DNA from: Rickettsiaceae bacterium
GTDB taxonomy: Bacteria; Pseudomonadota; Alphaproteobacteria; Rickettsiales; Rickettsiaceae
Direction of reading: 5' to 3'
NCBI GenBank assembly: GCA_017995275.1
Contig: JAGOJE010000052.1
Coordinates: 1-7,021, forward strand
Length of the DNA stretch: 7,021 bases
Shown here: positions 1-5,151 of the stretch, one piece after another
How positions within the stretch are numbered: position 1 is the first letter of the stretch
How the letters are laid out: each line of letters opens with the position of its first letter
Position numbers and translations under genes: made by a program
The notes under the pieces: model-generated
Told to the model about the DNA's origin: nothing
What the model saw: only the letters and a program-made list of their open reading frames with translations
The model's database searches: none

Positions 1-1342
1 CATGAGCAGCGTGCTGATCTGTTATTATTACAGAATCTTCAGTTTGAGATATTATGTATGTTTTATGTAATTGAGCGCATGCAGCTCCAAGAGGGTAATC
101 CTTTGTTTCAGGACTTTGTTTAAATTCCTCTGTATATGACTCTACGCGAGACATTGGCGCGCTCATCATAAAATTTATCTTTTCAGAGGTAGTTTTTGGA
201 TTTTTATATGAAGGAGGCTGTATTGGTTTAAAGTTTGATATTGCACTATCTCTGGCAACAAAATCAGAAGGCGCAAGAGAAGAAGACGAAGGCTGGAATG
301 AAAAGCTAGCAATTGCACTTTGAGCATTCGTAGTGCTTACTTTATGACTTCCACTTTCTATAGAATTTTTTATAGAACTTATCAAAAGCCCTCTAATCAT
401 ATTTGGATCATGAAACCTTACCTCTGATTTTGCAGGATGCACATTCACATCAACCAGGTGAGGATCTACATCTAAAAATAATACGAGTATAGGATGTCTA
501 TCCCTTGCTAAGAAGTCTTGATATGCAACCTTTACAGCAGTAGCAAGAATTTTATCTTTTACTGGACGGTTGTTTATAAATAGGAATTGATCAACTGCTG
601 CTGCTCTATTGTAAGTTGGTAAACTAACTCTACCACTAAGGCGCATTTCTGGATGGTCAATTGTTGCAGCTGTGGAATTCTCTATAAAATCTGCTCCAAG
701 AATTTCTGTTATTCTTTTATCTATATCGCTAGCTTTTAACTTAAGTATATTTTTACCATCAGAAGTAAGGGAAAAAGCTATATCTGGATGAGACATTGCA
801 ATTTTTTTTACTATATCGATAGAAGCTGACAATTCTGATCTTTCACTTCTTAAAAATTTCAGTCTTGCAGGAGTTGCGAAAAATAGATCTCTTACTTCTA
901 TTTGAGTACCAGCCATATGGCTGTATGGAACAACATCACCTATATTACCACCCTCAACATATATTTGCCAAGAATTACCAGAAGATGCGTCATAAGTTGA
1001 GATAGTCATACGACTAACGGAACCGATTGAAGGAAGAGCCTCTCCCCTAAATCCAAAGTTTTTTATATCCATTATATCGTTTTCATTGAGTTTGGATGTA
1101 GTATGGCGATGTACGGATAGTGCAAGGTCATCTCTACTCATCCCACATCCATTATCTGAAACTACTATCAAATTTTTGCCAGCACTCTCAAGCACTATAT
1201 CTATTTTGGTAGCGCCAGCATCAATAGAATTTTCAACAAGCTCTTTGACAACAGATGCTGGCTTTTCTATAACTTCACCAGCAGCTATACGGCTAACAGT
1301 TATATCTGATAATTGGCGTATTTTAGTATTTATCTGCATCAT
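1..1342 (-). CDS. mutL: DNA mismatch repair protein MutL, C-terminal part beyond the left edge
   Basis: MutL is the ATP-driven matchmaker of mismatch repair, linking MutS at a mismatch to strand incision and excision. I translated 447 codons from an ATG at 1342-1340 with no stop; the frame leaves the window at base 1. The GHKL ATPase domain (about residues 10-330) is complete. It shows ELVENSIDAG (35-43; E34 in the VVKE stretch is the likely general base and N38 the Mg ligand), DNGCGM (63-68), the ATP-lid motif GFRGEAL (97-103), ATPARLKFL (156-164) and DVNVHPAKSEVRF (298-310). A Ser/Pro-rich linker follows (about 330-412). The C-terminal dimerisation domain begins at YPLGAACAQLH (416-426) and is cut inside DQHAAH (442-447), the start of the metal-binding motif of endonuclease-type MutL. 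The start could be either of two adjacent ATGs (1342 or 1339), since no strong Shine-Dalgarno site separates them. It lies inside the upstream transporter gene with a 20-base overlap, so translation is probably coupled. Confidence 0.97.
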   Translation of the reverse strand, partial: MMQINTKIRQLSDITVSRIAAGEVIEKPASVVKELVENSIDAGATKIDIVLESAGKNLIVVSDNGCGMSRDDLALSVHRHTTSKLNENDIMDIKNFGFRGEALPSIGSVSRMTISTYDASSGNSWQIYVEGGNIGDVVPYSHMAGTQIEVRDLFFATPARLKFLRSERSELSASIDIVKKIAMSHPDIAFSLTSDGKNILKLKASDIDKRITEILGADFIENSTAATIDHPEMRLSGRVSLPTYNRAAAVDQFLFINNRPVKDKILATAVKVAYQDFLARDRHPILVLFLDVDPHLVDVNVHPAKSEVRFHDPNMIRGLLISSIKNSIESGSHKVSTTNAQSAIASFSFQPSSSSLAPSDFVARDSAISNFKPIQPPSYKNPKTTSEKINFMMSAPMSRVESYTEEFKQSPETKDYPLGAACAQLHKTYIISQTEDSVIITDQHAAH

Positions 1343-2570
1343 ATTCTTTGCATAGAATTCTTATGCCAAATGCTATCATGATTAATACTAAAAGAAAATA
1401 GAGAAATGGTAACCATGCTATCTTAGTTTCGTGATAAAGTAATGTGGCCATGAATGCAGTAGGAGTTGAGATGCAAATTGACCCTATAGAATGAGCAAGA
1501 GAAAATATCCTATATCTTATTACTACAGGTACACTTTGCTTCAAGAAAGCAAGGCTTGGCATGGTAAGGAATGGGAGACATGCCATGCTGGCAAAATAAA
1601 TATATATATTTACCATGCCTTTATCTATTTTCACCATCATGAGAGAGGTTAAAATAACGAGCACCAAAAATGCAGGAAATGCCGTGGTTTTACGGCCAAA
1701 TTTATCAGCAATAACACCAGCAACAACCGCAAAAACCATATATATAGCTATGCCAGCGGAAGTGTAGAATTTCATGCTGGACTGGTCTATGATTTTTAAT
1801 GTATCAAAGCTGTAAGTGCCAAAAAACACTATATAAAACTGATTAGTTGCTCCTATAGAACCAGCAACCAAAAGAATTGTAAGAAAGAGCTTAAGATTTT
1901 GCTTAACAATATTCCAAACAGAAATATTTATGAAATCCTCATATCCGGTTTCAGATTTAGTAAAATCACTATCATCCACTTTTGCATATCTTCGTATCAT
2001 TACCATTATTATTCCCATTATACTACCAAGTAAGAAGGAGAATCTCCAAGCAAAAGGTGGCATGGAATTTAATGTAAAAAACCAAGCAGAACTAGATGCT
2101 ATGAATATACCAACTCCGGTTGCAGCGGTGGCAAGGCCATTACCTAAACATTGGTTTTTCCTTCCTATCTGCTCATATATAAAGAGTCTTACGCCGTCAG
2201 TCCCTGGTGCAATACAGGACATTATGCACATTCTGGCAACAAGAAGGATTAGGGCTGATAAAATTCCAATATGTTGATAACCAGGTATTATGCTTATAAT
2301 AAGCGATCCTGCAGATGTTCCCATCAAACTTAATGTAAGAGTAGTAGACCTTCCATATAAGTCCCCTATTTTGCCTAGTACAACAGAACCTATAGGTTTG
2401 GCAAAAACAGATATTAACATTATGAAATAAGTATTTAGTAATTGTACGGTAGGATTACTAGCTATTATAAAATATTTAGAAATTACAGAAGCTAAAAAAC
2501 CAAACAGATAATGGTCATAATATTGGACCATTATACCGCATAATGCTACAAGGAAAGTCTTCTTGTTCAT
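1323..2570 (-). CDS. MFS transporter, ProP-like metabolite:H+ symporter type
   Basis: This is a 415-residue inner-membrane carrier of the major facilitator superfamily with about 12 hydrophobic segments. The loop 2-3 signature GKIGDLYGR is at residues 66-74 and its second-half counterpart ADKFGRK at 288-294. The PGYQHIGILSALILLVAR stretch (96-113) and AWRFSFLLG (174-182) resemble the metabolite:H+ symporter (MHS) group, which includes ProP, KgtP and ShiA. The TM4 motif usually seen as RxxQGxxxGGE in that group is poorly conserved here (R113 is kept, then SCIAPGTDG at 118-126), so the substrate cannot be named. Osmolyte, dicarboxylate or another host-derived metabolite are all possible. The start ATG at 2570-2568 has only a weak AGG (2579-2577) upstream. 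The gene is first in a minus-strand unit with mutL, whose start lies within its last codons. The length is normal for the family or slightly short. Confidence 0.92.
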   Translation of the reverse strand: MNKKTFLVALCGIMVQYYDHYLFGFLASVISKYFIIASNPTVQLLNTYFIMLISVFAKPIGSVVLGKIGDLYGRSTTLTLSLMGTSAGSLIISIIPGYQHIGILSALILLVARMCIMSCIAPGTDGVRLFIYEQIGRKNQCLGNGLATAATGVGIFIASSSAWFFTLNSMPPFAWRFSFLLGSIMGIIMVMIRRYAKVDDSDFTKSETGYEDFINISVWNIVKQNLKLFLTILLVAGSIGATNQFYIVFFGTYSFDTLKIIDQSSMKFYTSAGIAIYMVFAVVAGVIADKFGRKTTAFPAFLVLVILTSLMMVKIDKGMVNIYIYFASMACLPFLTMPSLAFLKQSVPVVIRYRIFSLAHSIGSICISTPTAFMATLLYHETKIAWLPFLYFLLVLIMIAFGIRILCKEYDADKY

Positions 2571-2571
2571 T

Positions 2572-2611
2572 TATTGCCTAATTCATGAGTTAATCACATA
2601 AGAAGGCAATA
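2572..2611. repeat. 8-bp inverted repeat flanking the transporter leader
   Basis: TATTGCCT (2572-2579) and AGGCAATA (2604-2611) are perfect inverted copies separated by 24 bases. One arm covers the weak AGG that would serve as ribosome binding site for the MFS gene; the other overlaps the proposed -10 box. If the proposed promoter is right, transcription starts inside the repeat, so an operator role is easier to picture than an RNA hairpin. A chance occurrence is possible. Confidence 0.35.
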
Positions 2612-2635
2612 TATATTAATAGCAATCTTTATCAA
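2608..2635 (-). promoter_or_regulatory. Possible promoter of the MFS transporter-mutL unit
   Basis: On the minus strand, TTGATA (2635-2630) is followed after 16 bases by TATATT (2613-2608), about 38 bases upstream of the transporter start. Both boxes resemble sigma70 hexamers, but the area is AT-rich and such matches arise easily. The position in a divergent intergenic region and the absence of another obvious candidate support it modestly. Confidence 0.4.
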
Positions 2636-2658
2636 GGCGTTTTTGCTTTTTAGAACTT

Positions 2659-2687
2659 TTGACAAAGTAATATTTTAGTGATATAGT
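2659..2687 (+). promoter_or_regulatory. Strong sigma70-type promoter for the 189-residue membrane protein gene
   Basis: TTGACA (2659-2664) is a perfect -35 hexamer. It is followed by a 17-base spacer and TATAGT (2682-2687), which matches the -10 consensus at five of six positions. Transcription would begin near 2694, leaving a leader of about 70 bases before the ATG at 2763. It is one of the two best promoter matches in the window, together with the one for tRNA-Lys. Confidence 0.75.
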
Positions 2688-2703
2688 AAACTATTACCTA
2701 TTG

Positions 2704-2739
2704 ATTTTAACCTAAGGTGAGGTTAAAATGGCGCTTTAA
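2704..2739 (+). promoter_or_regulatory. Leader hairpin and tiny possible leader ORF
   Basis: ATTTTAACCT (2704-2713) and AGGTTAAAAT (2720-2729) form a perfect 10-bp stem with the six-base loop AAGGTG. It lies about 10 bases after the expected transcription start. The loop and 3' arm together read AAGGTGAGG, a good Shine-Dalgarno-like stretch. It sits five bases before an ATG (2728-2730) that opens a three-codon frame, Met-Ala-Leu-stop (2728-2739). This could be a regulatory leader, a DNA operator, or a coincidence of AT-rich sequence. There is no uridine run directly after the stem, so it is not a typical intrinsic terminator. Confidence 0.5.
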
Positions 2740-2762
2740 ATTTTTGATATCAGTGGGAATAT

Positions 2763-3332
2763 ATGAATTATTTTTTTTGGATTTCCATTTTCGTAATATT
2801 ATCTTCCATTTTGCTTTATTCAATAGTGTTAACTATTAATTATAGAAATAAGAATAGGAAGCAAAATGCGAGATTAATACAGCTTTATTTGAATAAACAA
2901 TTTGTGATGAGACTATTAAAAATATCATCAGAAAAAGTGCCTGTATATGAAGATAAAATACTAGATGTAATATCTGATATAAAAGAATATTTTCAGTTTG
3001 AAGACGTAATCTTATATAAAGAAGATCTAGGGAGAGAAGAAGAATCGCCGGAACCTGGAATATATAGACAAAACTTGATATCAAAATATGTAACAGATCG
3101 CATAGAATATATAGAAGAAAATATAGATATCAGAGGATTCGACATTCAGAAAATAGATAGCGAAAAGCTTAAGTGTATTATATATATAATTCCCGCAGAA
3201 AATGTAGAAAATATCAAATATATAATCTTCTCTCATTCGTTTGAAGATAAACTTAACACGGATGATATAGACGTTTTATGTAATCCTATAAGAATAATCC
3301 TTTCAGGACTCTTATCTAGAAAGATGTTCTAA
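2763..3332 (+). CDS. Unrecognised single-pass membrane protein with a soluble C-terminal domain
   Basis: I do not recognise this 189-residue protein. Residues 4-26 form one strong hydrophobic segment, followed by a very basic stretch (NYRNKNRKQNAR, 26-37). By the positive-inside rule this would put the rest in the cytoplasm. The soluble part (about 40-189) alternates predicted helices and strands. Its features are an acidic loop (REEESPEPG, 91-99), strand-like CIIYIIPAE (138-146) and YIIFSHSF (153-160), then a DDID element (167-170) and a final helix. This order loosely recalls a small GAF-like fold, but no ligand motif is visible; that is inference only. Codon use is as AT-rich as the neighbours, giving no sign of recent transfer. 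The start at 2763 is preceded by a weak GTGGGA (2753-2758). A strong promoter and a hairpin leader lie upstream. The gene is transcribed alone and converges on gmk with a 7-base gap. Confidence 0.8.
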   Translation: MNYFFWISIFVILSSILLYSIVLTINYRNKNRKQNARLIQLYLNKQFVMRLLKISSEKVPVYEDKILDVISDIKEYFQFEDVILYKEDLGREEESPEPGIYRQNLISKYVTDRIEYIEENIDIRGFDIQKIDSEKLKCIIYIIPAENVENIKYIIFSHSFEDKLNTDDIDVLCNPIRIILSGLLSRKMF

Positions 3333-3339
3333 CAGAATC

Positions 3340-3963
3340 CTATAAAAGTTTATTAGTAAAGTTAGAAACAAGGTCTTGTCGTTCTAGCTTACATCTTTCC
3401 GCGGTTATGATACTTTGTAATTTCTGCAGTGCATCATCAAAATCATCATTCACTATCACATAATCATATTCATCATAATGAGATATTTCTTCGCTAGCGC
3501 GTGCCATACGTCTATTTATAGTGAATTTATCATCCTGGCAGCGTTTTGTAAGCCGCTCTTTGAGAATATCAAGAGAAGGCGGGAGTATATATATTGATAC
3601 TATATCTTTAGGCCTCTTTGACCGTAATTCTTGCGCGCCTTGCCAATCTATGTCAAAAATTACGTCAATATTATTACTTAGGCGGTCTTCAACTTCTGAA
3701 GCGAGCGTCCCATAATCGTATTCAAATACTTCTGCATATTCTAAAAATGCTTTCTGTGATACTAATTCATTAAAATGATTTTTTGACATGAAGTGATAAT
3801 CTTCTCCATCTACCTCCCCTGGCCTAGGAGGCCTTGTTGTTGCAGAGACGGAAAGATATAGGTTATTATCTTGAGCAACTAAAGCCTTTGACAGACTAGA
3901 TTTTCCTGCGCCAGATGGCGAGGATATTATAATCATCATTCCGTAGCTGCGAAGTTTTGTCAT
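3340..3963 (-). CDS. gmk: Guanylate kinase
   Basis: Guanylate kinase phosphorylates GMP (and dGMP) to the diphosphate with ATP in the cytoplasm, an essential step of GTP supply. The 207-residue product is of normal length. It shows the P-loop SPSGAGKSS (15-23), the GMP-binding stretch ATTRPPRPGE (41-50) with EDYHF (54-58), FLEYAEVFEYDYGT (73-86; E75 and Y84 at the usual GMP-contact positions), DIDWQGAQEL (104-113), and the lid and C-terminal signatures RRMARASEEISHYDEYDYVIVND (151-173 in outline). The start at 3963 is chosen because related alphaproteobacterial enzymes have a similar short lead before the glycine-rich loop. An ATG pair at residues 9-10 is the alternative, and neither has a convincing Shine-Dalgarno site. 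The tRNA-Lys gene ends only 23 bases upstream on the same strand, and no separate promoter fits in that gap, so gmk is probably transcribed with the tRNA. Confidence 0.98.
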   Translation of the reverse strand: MTKLRSYGMMIIISSPSGAGKSSLSKALVAQDNNLYLSVSATTRPPRPGEVDGEDYHFMSKNHFNELVSQKAFLEYAEVFEYDYGTLASEVEDRLSNNIDVIFDIDWQGAQELRSKRPKDIVSIYILPPSLDILKERLTKRCQDDKFTINRRMARASEEISHYDEYDYVIVNDDFDDALQKLQSIITAERCKLERQDLVSNFTNKLL

Positions 3964-3986
3964 GATTGTAGGAGATTATTTTAGGG

Positions 3987-4062
3987 TGGTGAGCCCGCCG
4001 GGACTCGAACCCGGGACACCCTGATTAAAAGTCAAGTGCTCTACCGACTGAGCTACGGGCTC
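3987..4062 (-). tRNA. tRNA-Lys (anticodon UUU), CCA encoded
   Basis: The minus strand folds into a complete cloverleaf. The 7-bp acceptor stem is GAGCCCG/CGGGCTC, the D arm is GCTC-AGTCGGTA-GAGC, and the anticodon stem CTTGA/TCAGG encloses loop CTTTTAA. The variable loop is GTGTC and the T arm is CCGGG-TTCGAGT-CCCGG. Anticodon TTT reads Lys codons AAA/AAG. The discriminator base A is at 3990 and the 3' CCA is encoded at 3989-3987. All stems are Watson-Crick apart from one T-G pair in the anticodon stem, so it looks functional. It lies between divergent kdsB and same-strand gmk. Confidence 0.97.
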
Positions 4063-4072
4063 AAAAATTATG

Positions 4073-4102
4073 TTGTAGTTTATGGAGTAAAAACTGTATT
4101 AT
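4073..4102 (+). promoter_or_regulatory. Possible promoter of kdsB, overlapping the tRNA promoter
   Basis: TATTAT (4097-4102) matches the -10 consensus at five of six positions and lies about 31 bases before the kdsB start. The best -35 at suitable spacing is TTGTAG (4073-4078, 18-base spacer), which is weak. These boxes share DNA with the divergent tRNA promoter, so the two polymerases could interfere. The call rests mainly on the -10 box and on the need for a promoter in this short gap. Confidence 0.4.
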
Positions 4103-4107
4103 GTCAA
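4079..4107 (-). promoter_or_regulatory. Promoter of tRNA-Lys (and probably gmk)
   Basis: On the minus strand, a perfect TTGACA (4107-4102) is followed by a 17-base spacer and CATAAA (4084-4079), which matches TATAAT at four of six positions. Transcription would start some nine bases before the mature tRNA 5' end at 4062, a typical short tRNA leader. The perfect -35 box and correct geometry make this a good candidate. Confidence 0.7.
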
Positions 4108-4108
4108 G

Positions 4109-4126
4109 CAATATTTTAAAATATTG
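4109..4126. repeat. 18-base perfect palindrome in the tRNA-Lys/kdsB gap
   Basis: CAATATTTTAAAATATTG is identical to its own reverse complement over all 18 bases. Its last base is the first base of the kdsB Shine-Dalgarno GAGG (4126-4129), and its first lies at the expected kdsB transcription start and just upstream of the tRNA -35 box. It could bind a dimeric regulator. The 16 central bases are only A and T, so chance is plausible in this genome. Confidence 0.5.
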
Positions 4127-4133
4127 AGGCAAT

Positions 4134-4859
4134 ATGCATAATAATACTGCAATAATAATACCAGCGAGGTTAGGTTCATCTCGCCTTAAGGAAAAAGCGA
4201 TACAGATGATAGGTGATAAAACAATGGTTGAACATACTTATCATAAAGGCGCTGAGCTTGGTCTTAAGCATTTATATGTAGCTACTGATTCTGATAAAAT
4301 TGCGAATGTAATAGAAAGAGCCGGTGGAAAAGTAATAATGACTAGCGAGGATTGCCAGTCTGGCACTGATAGAGTCTATGAAGCTATAAAATCGATAGAA
4401 AATTCCCAGGAGATTGAATATGTAGTAAATTTGCAGGGAGATCTTCCTCTTATAGATCCATCCATCATAATGTCTGTTATTTTGTCTTTGAAAAATTCAG
4501 ATGCAGATATAGTAACTCCAGTAGCAAAAGTTGGAGTGGATATTGCGAAAGATCCAAACAATGTGAAGGCCATTATTGGAGTAAATGATAATGCTCTTTA
4601 TTTTTCTAGGGCTATGGCTCCCTATGGTTCAAACGAATATTGGTACCATATAGGGATATATGGTTATAAAATTGAGGCTTTAAAGAAATTTGTAGAGCTT
4701 TCACCTTCTGTTTTAGAAAAAATAGAAAAACTAGAGCAGCTAAGAGCTTTAGAAAACGATATGAAAATAAAGGTGTGTTATGCAGATTCAATTCCAGTAT
4801 CTGTAGATACTGAGTCTGACCTAGAGAAAGTAAGAAAGATGTATACAGCTTCTTTATGA
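4134..4859 (+). CDS. kdsB: 3-deoxy-manno-octulosonate cytidylyltransferase (CMP-Kdo synthetase)
   Basis: KdsB activates Kdo with CTP to give CMP-Kdo and pyrophosphate, the donor for the inner core of lipopolysaccharide. The 241-residue protein is of family length. The N-terminal nucleotide-binding motif is IPARLGSSRLKEK (9-21), followed by LYVATDSDKIA (47-57), MTSEDCQSGTDR (69-80), NLQGDLPLI (99-107; D103 the expected metal ligand), ALYFSRAMAPYG (154-165), HIGIYGYK (172-179), LEKLEQLRALE-type segment (194-207) and PVSVDTESDLE (221-231; D225 the second metal ligand). The NLQGDLP form and the FSRAxAPYG segment are typical of alphaproteobacterial KdsB; gammaproteobacteria usually have NVQGDEP. 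A clear Shine-Dalgarno GAGG (4126-4129) lies four bases before the ATG and settles the start. Its presence implies the organism makes Kdo-containing LPS. The gene stands alone on the plus strand, divergent from tRNA-Lys. Confidence 0.97.
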   Translation: MHNNTAIIIPARLGSSRLKEKAIQMIGDKTMVEHTYHKGAELGLKHLYVATDSDKIANVIERAGGKVIMTSEDCQSGTDRVYEAIKSIENSQEIEYVVNLQGDLPLIDPSIIMSVILSLKNSDADIVTPVAKVGVDIAKDPNNVKAIIGVNDNALYFSRAMAPYGSNEYWYHIGIYGYKIEALKKFVELSPSVLEKIEKLEQLRALENDMKIKVCYADSIPVSVDTESDLEKVRKMYTASL

Positions 4860-4870
4860 AGCTATATAAT
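4842..4870 (+). promoter_or_regulatory. Possible promoter at the end of kdsB for the copper-chaperone gene
   Basis: TATACA (4842-4847, four of six to TTGACA) is followed by 17 bases and a perfect TATAAT (4865-4870), spanning the kdsB stop codon. A transcript from here would run through the palindromic repeat before reaching the gene at 5152, giving a structured leader of roughly 275 bases. No better promoter is visible between the repeat and that gene. The match may be fortuitous. Confidence 0.35.
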
Positions 4871-4936
4871 AGAGCTATTCGGAAACTATATTTCCAAAAA
4901 ACTCTAATATTGTATCTATTCAGCTCTCTGGTGATT

Positions 4937-5090
4937 ATGTCACTTCAGGTGGGGCGAGCCGTGATCCGGGGTCCAGTTTAATAAACCAGCCCAAAGGACT
5001 CATTATTATAAAGAGCCGCAAAGCGGCCGGATTATCATGCTGGACCCCGGATCTTCGGCTGCGCTTCGCTCAGCCTGTCCGGGGTGACAT
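4937..5090. repeat. Palindromic intergenic repeat element with GC-rich arms
   Basis: This block is markedly richer in GC than its surroundings and is organised as nested inverted repeats. The ends are ATGTCAC (4937-4943) and GTGACAT (5084-5090). A perfect 14-bp pair, GATCCGGGGTCCAG (4963-4976) and CTGGACCCCGGATC (5040-5053), is extended by AGCCG (4957-4961) with CGGCT (5056-5060) across a small bulge. Local hairpins lie inside: GTTT/AAAC (4976-4986), GCCGC-AAA-GCGGC (5015-5027), and GGCTG/CAGCC with an inner GC/GC pair (5057-5075). Tracts of the type CTGGACCCCGGATC...CCGGGGTGACA are known as dispersed intergenic palindromes in several alphaproteobacteria, comparable to Rickettsia palindromic elements. 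That assignment is from memory, and only one copy is visible here. No transposase or target-site duplication is evident. Confidence 0.8.
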
Positions 5091-5140
5091 TGTGGCCAGG
5101 GAGCTGAATAGATACCCAATATTTTTTGTATTCTTAATTA

Positions 5141-5145
5141 AGGAG
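5141..5145 (+). promoter_or_regulatory. Shine-Dalgarno site fixing the start of the copper chaperone
   Basis: AGGAG sits six bases before the ATG at 5152. The same frame is open back to a GTG at 5092, right beside the end of the palindromic repeat. However, that GTG has no ribosome binding site, and its 20-residue extension would bury the signal peptide. Confidence 0.85.
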
Positions 5146-5151
5146 TTAAAT

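Noticed and set aside
1086..1355. Plus-strand open frame of 89 codons
   Set aside because: It lies antisense to the conserved ATPase domain of mutL and has no recognisable features.
1930..2277. Plus-strand open frame of 115 codons
   Set aside because: It is antisense to the middle of the MFS transporter, whose frame has clear family motifs.
2836..3084. Minus-strand open frame of 82 codons with hydrophobic residues
   Set aside because: It is antisense to the 189-residue gene, which has a promoter and a coherent membrane anchor; the hydrophobicity is explained by AT-rich complement.
3320..3360. Bidirectional terminator between the membrane-protein gene and gmk
   Set aside because: Only a TTTA/TAAA type pairing is visible; no stable GC stem is present in or around the 7-base gap.
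4847..4895. Terminator hairpins after kdsB (AGCTTC/GAAGCT at 4847-4863 and GGAAA/TTTCC at 4881-4895)
   Set aside because: Both stems are short, AT-rich and not followed by a T run on the plus strand, so an intrinsic terminator cannot be supported.
5036..5090. Short peptide frame (ATG to TGA) inside the right half of the palindromic repeat
   Set aside because: It has no ribosome binding site, and its sequence is dictated by the palindrome; similar frames appear wherever such repeats occur.
5092..5151. In-frame N-terminal extension of the copper-chaperone gene from a GTG next to the repeat
   Set aside because: It has no ribosome binding site, and the extension would bury the signal peptide; AGGAG at 5141-5145 clearly serves the ATG at 5152.
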